Shown here: piece after piece, positions 26,993 through 36,300 of the stretch
How positions within the stretch are numbered: position 1 is the stretch's first letter
How the letters are laid out: each line of letters opens with the position of its first letter
Source of the DNA: Candidatus Nitrosopumilus sp.
GTDB taxonomy: Archaea; Thermoproteota; Nitrososphaeria; Nitrososphaerales; Nitrosopumilaceae
Assembly: GCA_008080815.1 (NCBI GenBank)
Contig: VMDM01000005.1
Span: forward strand, 1 to 64,000
Length of the DNA: 64,000 nucleotides
Direction: 5' to 3'
Translations under genes and position numbers: made by a program
The notes under the pieces: model-generated
Database searches by the model: none
What the model was told of the DNA's origin: nothing
The model's input: the letters and a program-made list of their open reading frames with translations, nothing else

Positions 26993-28147
26993 ATGTTGGC
27001 AGTTAAAAAATCAGTTACTAAAAAAACTGCAAAATCATCTACTAAAAAAACCACCAAGAAAACTGGTGTAAAAAAATCAGTTACTAAAAAATCACCAAAA
27101 TCATCTACTAAAAAAACCACCAAGAAAACTGTCACAAAAAAGGTTACTAAAAAATCACCAAAATCATTACGAACTAAATTAATTTGTATTTCTCACAAGG
27201 AAGATAATGATGGAATCAGTTCTGCTGCATTAATTCGTCAAGCATTTGGCGGTGATGCAATTTTAGTTGATTATCCTGGACAAATGGATGCAATTAGGCA
27301 AGTGGCAACTGATGAAAAATTAAAAACATTATTCATCTGTGACTTGGGTCTAAGTAAGAACACTCAAGATGAATTCATTAATCTTCTGAGTGATTTAAGA
27401 AAAAACAAAGTATCTGTTACTTACATTGATCATCATGATATTGATCCTAATGTGGTTAAGGCTTTAGAAAAAATCAAAGTTAAAGTCATTCATAACGTAA
27501 ACGAATGTACCACTGTTCAAGTTTATGATGCCTTTAAATCAAAATTAAATGATCATGCTAGCTTTGTTGCATGCTGTGCTGCAATTACTGATTATATGGA
27601 GGATCGTCCTGTTGCATCAAAATTACTTCAAATGTATGATAGACAGTTTGCACTGATTAGTGCAACAACAATGACTTACAATATTGTTGGACATCAAAAG
27701 GATCCTGATTATTTACTATATTTGGTTGAAGAATTGGCAGACTCTAAATTCCCACATGATATTCCAAACACCTATGAATTTGCACAACTTCAAGTTGAAA
27801 AATTAGCACAAATAATTGCCAAAGTAAAACAAGGAATGAAGACAATGAAGAATCTAGGATATATGGAAATTCTTGATTCAGGAGCAAGCGGTGCAGTCAA
27901 CTTTGTTATGGGATTATCCAAAAAAGATGTTGGTGTTGCATACAAAGAGAGAGTTGATCATGGAATTTACGCAGTATCTGTGAGAGGTTCAAAAAACTGT
28001 AAGGTTCATCTTGGAAAAATTGTTAATCTCCTTGCATCTGAATTGGGTGGTTCTGGAGGTGGTCATGATAAAGCATGCGGTGCAGTCATTCCAAAACCAA
28101 AAATAAAAAAATTCATCACAGAATTAAATAAAAAAATTAAAAATTAA
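26993..28147 (+). CDS. DHH-family phosphoesterase with Lys/Thr/Ser-rich repeat tail
   Basis: 384 aa. Residues 1-58 are a Lys-rich tail of repeated KKSVTKKxxKSSTKKTTKK units. From about 60 a DHH phosphoesterase follows: motif I in SHKEDNDGISSAA, motif II in FICDLGLS, motif III in TYIDHHDIDP, and a C-terminal DHHA1 domain with GGSGGGHDKACGAVIP. DHH enzymes include RecJ-like nucleases and nano-RNases/cyclic-dinucleotide phosphodiesterases. The core resembles archaeal RecJ-like/NrnA-like proteins, and the substrate is open. The basic tail, like a histone H1 tail, suggests nucleic-acid tethering. Confidence 0.85.
   Translation: MLAVKKSVTKKTAKSSTKKTTKKTGVKKSVTKKSPKSSTKKTTKKTVTKKVTKKSPKSLRTKLICISHKEDNDGISSAALIRQAFGGDAILVDYPGQMDAIRQVATDEKLKTLFICDLGLSKNTQDEFINLLSDLRKNKVSVTYIDHHDIDPNVVKALEKIKVKVIHNVNECTTVQVYDAFKSKLNDHASFVACCAAITDYMEDRPVASKLLQMYDRQFALISATTMTYNIVGHQKDPDYLLYLVEELADSKFPHDIPNTYEFAQLQVEKLAQIIAKVKQGMKTMKNLGYMEILDSGASGAVNFVMGLSKKDVGVAYKERVDHGIYAVSVRGSKNCKVHLGKIVNLLASELGGSGGGHDKACGAVIPKPKIKKFITELNKKIKN
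27005..27170 (+). repeat. tandem 66-bp-period repeat in the Lys-rich tail
   Basis: Positions 27005-27064 and 27071-27130 are near-identical 60-base copies with a 66-base period, followed by a partial third copy at about 27136-27170. They encode the repeated KKSVTKK...SSTKKTTKKT segment. Conservation at the DNA level as well as the protein level points to recent duplication. Confidence 0.8.
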
Positions 28148-28148
28148 T

Positions 28149-28601
28149 TTATTTTATCTGAACTATTGCATCAATTTCAGTCATTGAATTAAGTGGTAGA
28201 TTCGAAACACCAAGAGCAATTCTTGTATGTTTTCCTTTATCACCAAAAATTTCAAACAACAAGTCAGATGCTCCATTGATGACTTTGGGGTGCATTGAAA
28301 ATTCTGGACCTGCATTGACAAATCCATTTAATCTAACAAATTTTTCAATTCTGTCCAGGTCGCCAAGTTCTTTTTTTAATTGTGATAAAATATTGATTAC
28401 ACACAATCTGGCAGATTTTTGACCTGTTTCAATTGTATCATCAGTCACTTTGCCAGTGAACTCGACTTTACCATTCAGAAATGGAATTTGACCTGAAACA
28501 TATGCCAAATTACCTGTAATGACTACTGGAATGTAAGAACCTGCAGGAGCTGGAGGTGCTTCTAAAGTAATTCCCATTTCTTTGATTTTATCTTCAATCA
28601 T
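28149..28601 (-). CDS. RidA/YjgF-family protein
   Basis: A 150-residue chorismate-mutase-like trimeric protein. GNLAYVSGQIPFLNGKV, FTGKVTDDTIETGQKSA and the C-terminal strands with HTRIALGVSNLPLNSMTEIDA match the longer YjgF-like subgroup (about 150 aa). The position of the RidA catalytic Arg appears as TRIALGVSNLP. RidA proteins hydrolyse reactive enamine/imine intermediates; this subgroup is less characterised. It follows the TrmB gene on the same strand by 26 nt, so the two may be co-transcribed. Confidence 0.85.
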   Translation of the reverse strand: MIEDKIKEMGITLEAPPAPAGSYIPVVITGNLAYVSGQIPFLNGKVEFTGKVTDDTIETGQKSARLCVINILSQLKKELGDLDRIEKFVRLNGFVNAGPEFSMHPKVINGASDLLFEIFGDKGKHTRIALGVSNLPLNSMTEIDAIVQIK

Positions 28602-28627
28602 GAAAATTATTCAAAAAAAGCGTGATT

Positions 28628-29788
28628 TTAGTTTTTAGAAATTTTAATTAGAACTTTTTCGCCTTTTGTAGAATTACTATTGTATACAGTTCGTGTTTTG
28701 TAACCTTGTTTTTGTAGACAGCCATCTAAAATTGAAACCCATGGTAATGAATGACCGCTATTTAATTTGGATTCAACTGTAATGTTTTTTGTATTTGCCT
28801 CAAAATTTACATGTCCTGAACAGGTGATCTTGACTACTGCATCCATCATCTCAATAATGTCATCAAGGGATTTTGTTTTCAATGATACACCATTTTTCTC
28901 TAGTAATTTGAATAACTCAATTTCGGGTTTCTTTGAAACAAATGATGAATTTAGTATGTGTATCAAACCAAATTCTGAAACTGTTTTGATAATTTTGTAT
29001 ATCTCTTGAGCCTCATTTTTTGACATGTCTGCAAGAGCTTTTGTCTTAACTGCATTCTTCCAAATATTTGAAAATATTTTCTCTTGATTGTGACTAAGAA
29101 TATCTGTTGATGAAAAAGTTGCGCCCTTTCCATTATCATTATCTACAAGTAAAATTTCTGTTTCATCAAAAATAAAACAATTCTGTGTTATCTCTGATGA
29201 TCTAATATCTACACCATCAGGTATCATTCTAAAATGTTCTGAACAAATGTGTGATGGTGTAATTAGTAATTTAACATCAAGATTTCTTCTCAATACTGAA
29301 ACCATTTGTTCTTTACATTCTGCCAGTAATCCTAATCCCCACTGGTCAGCCATGATCTTAATTGATGATTTTGCCCCTTCAATCATCATTTGTAATTGTG
29401 GTAGAACATTATTTCCACTGATATGGAAATATCTTTTTTCTTCTGAACCTCTTGCCTTTCTGCTTTCCTCACTGGCTTTTTTCAGATTAGATACAAGGGA
29501 GTTCATAGCATTTACTTTGTTAATCTGTTCATGAATAATCTCATCAAATGCATCTTCAGGAGCAATTGCTGTACACATGATGGGTTTGCTCTTTGAAATT
29601 ATTGCCAATTTCTTGTTTTCCAGTTTAAGTAAAGTTGGATAGATTTTTGTTCTTGGAATCTCTGAATAGTAGGCTAATTCTCCTGCAGAAATTGTACCTT
29701 TTGCGATAAGTGCTACGTATGCCTGAGCCTCATATTTGCTCAATCCGAACTCTTCTAGGCTTACAGTCAATGAGCGTTCATTTGCCAT
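28628..29788 (-). CDS. TrmB-family transcriptional regulator
   Basis: 386 aa. The N-terminal winged helix-turn-helix of TrmB type is at about 8-75 (FGLSKYEAQAYVALIAKG, SEIPRTKIYPTLLKLENK). A coiled linker (about 95-118) and a phospholipase-D-like/sugar-binding-type regulatory domain follow, with a C-terminal extra domain. Thaumarchaea have many TrmB paralogues of unknown ligand. Targets are unknown. It is divergent from the CdvB-like gene at 29903, with a 114-nt gap that could hold an autoregulatory site. Confidence 0.85.
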   Translation of the reverse strand: MANERSLTVSLEEFGLSKYEAQAYVALIAKGTISAGELAYYSEIPRTKIYPTLLKLENKKLAIISKSKPIMCTAIAPEDAFDEIIHEQINKVNAMNSLVSNLKKASEESRKARGSEEKRYFHISGNNVLPQLQMMIEGAKSSIKIMADQWGLGLLAECKEQMVSVLRRNLDVKLLITPSHICSEHFRMIPDGVDIRSSEITQNCFIFDETEILLVDNDNGKGATFSSTDILSHNQEKIFSNIWKNAVKTKALADMSKNEAQEIYKIIKTVSEFGLIHILNSSFVSKKPEIELFKLLEKNGVSLKTKSLDDIIEMMDAVVKITCSGHVNFEANTKNITVESKLNSGHSLPWVSILDGCLQKQGYKTRTVYNSNSTKGEKVLIKISKN

Positions 29789-29902
29789 AATTTTGATTGC
29801 TTTGTTATTAGGTAAAATTGAGAGCTAAATTCCTTTACACAATTACTCAAAATTTTTCAAAATTGTATCTCTGGTATCCTGTAACTGCGGTGACTAAATA
29901 AT

Positions 29903-30475
29903 TTGGTACATCTTACTCAAATACAAAATATCGAATTCCTTTTCATGTTAGTAGAAATAAATGAACATCTCATCGATGAAAAAATCTCTCATTCAGTAAC
30001 AATTGTTCCTAGATTGGATTACTCGATGAAATTATTAGATGATATTGTATCTCAAATTAATGATAGAAGACTAGATGTCAATTCTTCCAATCAAGATTTT
30101 ATGAGTGATTTTGATGAATCAGATAAATCTCATGTATCTGGGTTTGAATTAGAAAAAACCTTACTATTTTCCCAAGAAGTACTCTCTTTAGTCAAAAAAC
30201 AACTACAATGTATCTCTGGAATTCACAGTATTCCTGAAAAACTTCCTTCTGTAATACCTGTAATTAGAACAATTAGTGCAAGACTGTTCTCATTGATGCC
30301 TTATTCTAGTCAAAAATTATCAGAGTTATCTGTCCATTTGGGCAGTATCGTTCTAGATTCAGCGGCACTAACAAAAGCAAGATTTGATTTTTCTACATCC
30401 AGTGATGCTTCAACAAAAATGATTGATAAAGTAAATTTGATCGTGGACTCTAACTTGAACATGTTATCTCCCTAG
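29903..30475 (+). CDS. divergent ESCRT-III/CdvB-like protein, ends at in-frame TAG
   Basis: 190 aa from TTG 29903, or 176 aa from ATG 29945. It shows the helical pattern of archaeal ESCRT-III: a first helix LDYSMKLLDDIVSQINDRRL, a charged linker, FSQEVLSLVKKQLQCISGIH, and then PSVIPVIRTISARLFSLMP with SELSVHLGSIV. The last part follows CdvB proteins, which have a 'LAP-x-x-x-V-I-K...LMP...L' pattern at this point. The gene lies just upstream of cdvC, whose MIT domain binds ESCRT-III tails. It stops at TAG 30473-30475, but the same frame then stays open and protein-like for 160 codons. The family call is by eye. Confidence 0.6.
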   Translation: MVHLTQIQNIEFLFMLVEINEHLIDEKISHSVTIVPRLDYSMKLLDDIVSQINDRRLDVNSSNQDFMSDFDESDKSHVSGFELEKTLLFSQEVLSLVKKQLQCISGIHSIPEKLPSVIPVIRTISARLFSLMPYSSQKLSELSVHLGSIVLDSAALTKARFDFSTSSDASTKMIDKVNLIVDSNLNMLSP

Positions 30476-30955
30476 TTTGATTTTTCAAAGGATATTGATA
30501 GAATCAAATCTCTTTCATCAAAAATCGACAAAAAAATTACAGAACTAAAACCCTCTGATGAAAAACTAGTTGAAAAATTATCCATCGAGGAATTACAGGA
30601 TTTAAAAAAAATTGTAGGTATTGCTGATTTTCTAATATGCAAATATGAAGATAAGAAGGAAATGTCTGAAATTCTAAAGCATTTTGCAGGCGTGGTATCT
30701 GATGCTGCCTGCTCTATTACCAATCTAGATGATGAGATTTCTGAATTAATTTTGTCTGCAGAAGACTCCATCAATAAAATCAAAGATACTCATATCGATA
30801 TTGCCAAAAAATCCGATTTTAAGCCTGAATTTAACAACGGTCCCGAGTATAACGAATATGAAACTAGTCCAATTAATTTAACCAATTTTGTCACACATGT
30901 TAACTCACAAGGTTACCATGAAAATTCTCAAGAAAATTCTGAACAAGGTAATTAA
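30476..30955 (+). pseudogene. continuation of the CdvB-like frame after the in-frame TAG
   Basis: Directly after TAG, in the same phase, codons read FDFSKDIDRIKSLSSKIDKK, then KLSIEELQDLKKIVGIADF, SILKHFAGVV-like helices and a polar tail ending NSQENSEQGN. No ATG, GTG or TTG occurs in frame until ATG 30662, 62 codons later, although those 62 codons look fully coding. Either a single gene of about 350 codons carries a nonsense mutation (or sequencing error), or the amber codon is read through, or a shorter 97-residue protein starts at 30662. It ends 2 nt before cdvC, so the stretch is part of the cdvC transcript. Confidence 0.55.
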
Positions 30956-30957
30956 AA

Positions 30958-32151
30958 ATGAGCATGGCACCACAAGAACTAGAAAACACTGCAAGCAAAT
31001 ATGCTTCAGAGGCAATAAAATGCGATTCTCAAGGAGCCAGAGGTATGGCCATAACACATTATCAACATGCAATTGATGCACTAGTGAAATTAATCCAATT
31101 ATATCCAAACAGTAAACTAAATCCAATTTACAAAGATAGATGCAATTCATATCATAATAGAATCAATGCACTTCAACAGGCACATGGTGTTGAACCCGTT
31201 GTAGATTCAAAAGCAACTGATGAAGAGCAGAAAAAATCAATTCAAAGACAAGAATCTGAAAATGATTTTGAAGAACTTGTTTTAAAAGAAAAACCTGATG
31301 TAACTTGGGATCAAGTTATTGGCTTAGATGATGCAAAAAGTGCATTAAGAGAATCAATTGTTTATCCAACTAAAAGACCTGATTTGTTTCCACTAGGTTG
31401 GCCAAAAGGAATGTTGCTTTATGGACCACCAGGAACTGGAAAGACAATGCTTGCAGCTGCAACTGCAAATGAAATGGACGGTTACTTTATCAATGTAGAT
31501 GCATCATCAATGATGAGTAAATGGTTAGGTGAAGCAGAAAAAAATGTGTCAAAATTATTTACTATGGCAAGAAGTTATGCTGAAAAAGAAGGAAAACCTG
31601 TAATTTTATTTGTTGATGAAGTAGATTCACTTTTAGGTTCTAGAAACAGTGAGGTTGGTGGAGAAGTAAGAACCAAGAACCAATTCTTGACTGAAATGGA
31701 CGGTGTAAACGGAAAAGGCAAAGATTTGATGTTGTATGTAATTGGTGCAACAAACAAACCATGGAGTCTTGATTGGCCATTTTTGAGAAGATTCCAAAAG
31801 AGAATCTATGTCTCATTGCCAACTCTTGAAGCAAGAGTGAATCTCTTTGAACAATATACTGCAAAACTCAAAAAAGATTATCGTGTCAACACGACTGAAC
31901 TTGCAAAATTATTTGACGGTTATAGTGCAAGTGACATTAAAGATATTTGTCAAGCAGCACAAATCAAAACTGTTCATGAGATCTTTAATGCTCCTGATTA
32001 TCATGAACCAGTAGAAGGTGAAGAGCCAATTCAACCAAGAGATCTTACTACATCTGACTTTAAGGATATCATGGCAAGAAGAAAACCAAGTGTCTCCATG
32101 GATATGATTCGAGCATATCATAAATGGAGTGAAGAATTCCAAGCATTGTAG
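30958..32151 (+). CDS. cdvC: CdvC, Vps4-like AAA+ ATPase of archaeal cell division
   Basis: 397 aa. An N-terminal MIT domain (about 5-80, ALVKLIQLYPNSKLNPIYK region) is followed by a linker and one AAA+ module: Walker A GPPGTGKT, Walker B ILFVDEVDSLLG, sensor-1 IGATNKP, arginine-finger region RRFQKRIYVSLP and a C-terminal Vps4-type helix. CdvC remodels or disassembles ESCRT-III (CdvB) filaments during division and binds their C-terminal MIM motifs through MIT. The CdvB-like reading frame immediately upstream supports the assignment. The start may be ATG 30958 or 30964. Confidence 0.94.
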   Translation: MSMAPQELENTASKYASEAIKCDSQGARGMAITHYQHAIDALVKLIQLYPNSKLNPIYKDRCNSYHNRINALQQAHGVEPVVDSKATDEEQKKSIQRQESENDFEELVLKEKPDVTWDQVIGLDDAKSALRESIVYPTKRPDLFPLGWPKGMLLYGPPGTGKTMLAAATANEMDGYFINVDASSMMSKWLGEAEKNVSKLFTMARSYAEKEGKPVILFVDEVDSLLGSRNSEVGGEVRTKNQFLTEMDGVNGKGKDLMLYVIGATNKPWSLDWPFLRRFQKRIYVSLPTLEARVNLFEQYTAKLKKDYRVNTTELAKLFDGYSASDIKDICQAAQIKTVHEIFNAPDYHEPVEGEEPIQPRDLTTSDFKDIMARRKPSVSMDMIRAYHKWSEEFQAL

Positions 32152-32190
32152 ATTTTCTGCGATCAAAAATTTCTTCCAAAAGTTATACAC

Positions 32191-32202
32191 TAAATTTAAA
32201 TT
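32191..32202 (+). promoter_or_regulatory. TATA box of carAB
   Basis: TAAATTTAAATT is centred near 32198. A start point 25-30 nt downstream would fall at about 32223-32230, right at the beginning of the conserved carA reading frame, which implies little or no 5' leader. It also provides the frame's last upstream stop (TAA 32197-32199). Confidence 0.5.
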
Positions 32203-32232
32203 CCCTTTGACTACGACTATTCGAGGGTCACA

Positions 32233-33375
32233 ATTACTACAAAGAAATCTCAACACGCAAAGAAGTTTGGAAAACTGATCTTTGACGATGGATCTGTTCT
32301 TGAAGGTGAAGGTTTTGGTTTTTCAACAACTGTTTTTGGAGAGATTGTTTTTAACACTGGAATGGTCGGTTATACTGAAGCATTAACTGATCCATCATAT
32401 AATGGACAAATTCTTACTCTAACTTACCCTCTTGTTGGAAATTATGGTGTACCTGACCCATCTGCAAAAGATGAAGATGGAATTTCAAAATATTTTGAAT
32501 CTGATGTAATGCAAATTAGAGGTCTTGTAGTTCATGAATTATCTCACACAGCAAGTCACTGGAATATGCATATGACTTTAGATGAATGGCTGTTTAATGA
32601 AAAAGTTCCAGGTATCTCTGGAATTGATACTAGGGAATTAACAAAAAAACTACGAAATGGTGGTGTAATGATGGCTGCATTAGCCGTATCTGATACCCCA
32701 ATTAATGATGAAGAAATAAAACAACAACTCAATCAGGCGCCTAATTACAATTCTGAGCAATTCATGGATAGAGTTTCAACAAAACAAGAAAAACAATTCG
32801 GCTCAGAAGATGAATGCATTGTGGTAGTTGACACTGGTGCAAAAAATGCAATTATTCGAAATGTTCGTGATTTAGGATACAAAGCAATATTGGTTCCATG
32901 GGACACTCCATTTGAAAAAATAATGTCATATAATCCAAAAGGAGTTGTATTGAGTAGTGGTCCAGGTGATCCACAAAATTGTCCTGCAACAATTGATACT
33001 GCAAAAAAATTAATTGAAACAAACACTCCAACATTAGGAATCTGTTTGGGTGCACAAATTATTGGAATTGCAGGAAATACTGAAACTTACAAATTAAAAT
33101 ATGGACATAGAGGTCAAAACAAACCTTGTATTAATTTAGAAAATAATCAGGTTTATGTCACTAGTCAAAATCATGGATATGGAATAAAGCCTGAATCCCT
33201 TGCAAATTCTGATTTTAATTTGTGGTTTACAAACGCTGATGATAAAACTGTTGAAGGAATCAAACATAAAAAACAAAATTGCATTGCAGTTCAATTTCAC
33301 CCAGAAGCTGCTCCAGGACCATTTGATTGCAAATTTGTTTTTGAAGAATTAAAAAAATTAATGGAGAAAAAGTAA
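32233..33375 (+). CDS. carA: carbamoyl-phosphate synthase small (glutaminase) subunit, non-standard start
   Basis: It hydrolyses glutamine and passes ammonia to CarB. The conserved N-terminus is clearly coding upstream of the first in-frame ATG (32362): KFGKLIFDDGSVLEGEGFGF and VFGEIVFNTGMVGYTE match CarA. The frame is open back to TAA 32197-32199 but contains no ATG, GTG or TTG in that interval. I set the start at ATT 32233 (about 380 aa), and GTC 32227 is also possible. The glutaminase triad is present: Cys in LGICLGAQIIG, with His and Glu in VQFHPEAAPG. The stop abuts the carB start. Confidence 0.85.
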   Translation: MTTKKSQHAKKFGKLIFDDGSVLEGEGFGFSTTVFGEIVFNTGMVGYTEALTDPSYNGQILTLTYPLVGNYGVPDPSAKDEDGISKYFESDVMQIRGLVVHELSHTASHWNMHMTLDEWLFNEKVPGISGIDTRELTKKLRNGGVMMAALAVSDTPINDEEIKQQLNQAPNYNSEQFMDRVSTKQEKQFGSEDECIVVVDTGAKNAIIRNVRDLGYKAILVPWDTPFEKIMSYNPKGVVLSSGPGDPQNCPATIDTAKKLIETNTPTLGICLGAQIIGIAGNTETYKLKYGHRGQNKPCINLENNQVYVTSQNHGYGIKPESLANSDFNLWFTNADDKTVEGIKHKKQNCIAVQFHPEAAPGPFDCKFVFEELKKLMEKK

Positions 33376-36300
33376 TTGCCAAAAAACGAATCATTAAACA
33401 AAATACTTGTTCTTGGTAGTGGTGCAATTAAAATCGGTGAAGCTGGTGAATTTGATTATTCTGGAAGTCAATGTCTAAAAGCAATTCATGAAGATGGTCT
33501 CAAAAGTGTTTTAATCAATCCAAATATTGCAACAATTCAAACAGATACTAGATTTGCAGACCAAGTGTATCTCTTACCAGTTACTCCTCAATATGTTGAA
33601 TCAATAATTGAAAAAGAAAGACCTGATGGAATCATGTTGGCATATGGTGGACAAACTGCACTAAACTGTGGAGTCAAATTAGAAGAAAACAATGTTTTAC
33701 AAAAATATGGTGTCAAAGTTCTTGGAACTCAAGTCAAAGGTATTCAGAGAACAGAGGACCGTCAATTATTCAAAGATTCTATGACTGAAGTAGGCGTGCC
33801 AGTGCTAAAGAGCAGAACCGTCACAAATTTTGAAGATGCCAAAAAAACTGCTGAAGAACTCAGTTATCCTGTCATTATTCGAGTTGCATACACACTAGGA
33901 GGAAGAGGAGGAGGTGTTGCCTATAATGAGATAGAATTACACGAGATAGTTGAGAGGGGTCTTAGAGCAAGTCTTGTTGGGCAGGTCTTAATTGAAGAAT
34001 ACATTGGTCACTGGAAGCAAATTGAATATGAGGTAATGCAAGACTATGATGGAAATAATGTAATTGTATGTAATATGGAAAATGTTCTTTCAATGAAAGT
34101 TCACACAGGTGACAACATTGTTGTTGCTCCATCTCAAACAATTGATAATCATGAATATCACATGTTACGTTCTGCAGCACTACGTGCAACAAAACATGTT
34201 GGCATCGTAGGAGAATGTAATATCCAATATGCACTTGATTCTGATTCTGATAGATATGTTGCAATTGAAATCAATCCTAGACTCTCACGTTCCTCTGCAC
34301 TTGCAAGTAAAGCAACTGGGTATCCACTTGCTTACATGTCTGCAAAAATTGGATTGGGATATAATTTATCAGAACTAGTAAATAGAATTACAAAAAGTAC
34401 TACTGCATGTTTTGAACCTTCATTGGATTATATTGTTTGTAAACACCCAAGATGGGATTTCTCAAAATTTGAACTTGTAAATCGTAGATTGGGTCCAACA
34501 ATGAAATCAGTTGGTGAAGTAATGGCAGTAGGTAGAACCTTTGAAGAATCATTCCAAAAAGCCATTCGTATGCTGGATATTGGAAACGATGGTTTAGTTT
34601 TGAATCGTTCAAATGGACAAACATTCACTGAAGAAGAAATTGAATTCAAATTATCTCATCATGATGATCAAATTTTGTACAATGTTGCAATTGCTCTAAA
34701 GATGGGAATTTCAGTCCAGAGAATTTATCAGTTATCTTCAATTGATCCTTGGTTTATTGAAAAAATCAAAAACATTGTTGATACTCAAAAGCAGTTAGAA
34801 GATTCAGAACTAGATGAATCATTACTACGTTCTGCAAAAAAACAAGGTTTTTCAGATAAACAGATTGCTAGAGCAAAAAATACAACCCCTGATGATGTTC
34901 GAAGCATGCGTAAAAAGCATGGAATTGTGCCTGCTGTAAAGCAAATTGATACTCTAGCAGCTGAGTGGCCTGCTGTAACAAATTATCTCTACTTGACTTA
35001 TGGGGGTAATTCCAATGATGTTCAAATTTCAGCTGATGAAAAAGGAATCACTGTTCTTGGAGCCGGACCATATAGGATTGGAAGTAGCGTTGAATTTGAT
35101 TGGGGAACGGTAAACATGGTTTGGGGTTTGCAAGAAAATGGAGAAAAAAATGTCTCTGTTGTAAATTGTAATCCTGAAACGGTTTCAACTGATTATGATA
35201 TTTGTAGTAGGTTGTATTTTGAAGAATTGACTGAAGAACGAATTTTAGATATTGTTGATTTTGAAAATCCTAAAGGTATAATCACTTGTGTTGGTGGACA
35301 AACTGCAAATAATTTAACACCATCATTGTCAAAACATGGAGTTAAAATTCTTGGAACTTCTGCACACGATGTAGACCGTGCAGAAGATCGTTCTAAATTT
35401 AGTGCAGAACTAGACAAACTACACATTAAACAACCATTATGGCAAGCATTTTCAAATTTGAATGAAGCAAAAAGCTTTGCAGATACTGTGGGATTTCCAG
35501 TAATTGTAAGACCTTCTTATGTATTATCTGGTGCTGCAATGAAAGTAGTTTGGTCTCAAGATGAATTAAAGACATATGTCAAAGAGGCAACAGATGTTTC
35601 TCCGGATCACCCCGTAGTTATTTCAAAATTCATGTTAAACTCGCTGGAAGTAGATGTTGATGGAGTAAGTAATGGTAAAGAAGTTGTAATTGGTGCAATT
35701 GTTGAACATATTGATAGTGCAGGTGTTCATTCTGGTGATGCAATGATGTGTATTCCTCCCTGGAGATTAAGTAACAAAATAATTGAAACCATAACTGAAT
35801 ACACAAAAAAGATTGCATTAACCTTTAATGTAAAAGGTCCATTCAATCTCCAATTTCTTATTCATGATGATCATGTCTATGTAATTGAACTAAACATTAG
35901 AGCATCTCGTTCAATGCCTTTTGTTTCCAAATTTGTCAAAACCAATTTGATTTCACTTGCATCTAAAGCCATTTTGGACAAACCTCTGCCTAAAATTCCT
36001 GAAAACAAGTGGCAAAAAATTCATAATTATGGAATCAAAGTACCTCAATTCTCATTTATGCAGTTGGAAGGCGCAGATATTGCATTAGGCGTTGAAATGC
36101 AATCTACTGGTGAGGCAGCATGCTTTGGAGACAGTTTTTACGACGCTCTTTCTAAGGGATTGACTTCAGTAGGATTCAACTTGCCTGACAAAGGCACTGC
36201 AGTTGTAACTGTCGGTGGTTCAACCAACAAAGAAAAATTACTTCCATCTATTGCCAAACTCAAAGAATTGGGATTCCAAATTTTAGCAACCGAACATACA

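Noticed and set aside
27005-27170. Satellite repeat outside a gene
   Set aside because: The period of 66 is a multiple of 3 and the repeat is in frame with the DHH enzyme.
30472-30783. Minus-strand gene opposite the CdvB-like continuation
   Set aside because: Ser-rich, no domain and antisense to a better coding frame; it is a shadow.
30662-30955. Independent 97-residue gene starting at ATG 30662
   Set aside because: Possible, but it ignores 62 upstream codons in the same phase that look fully coding; kept only as an alternative.
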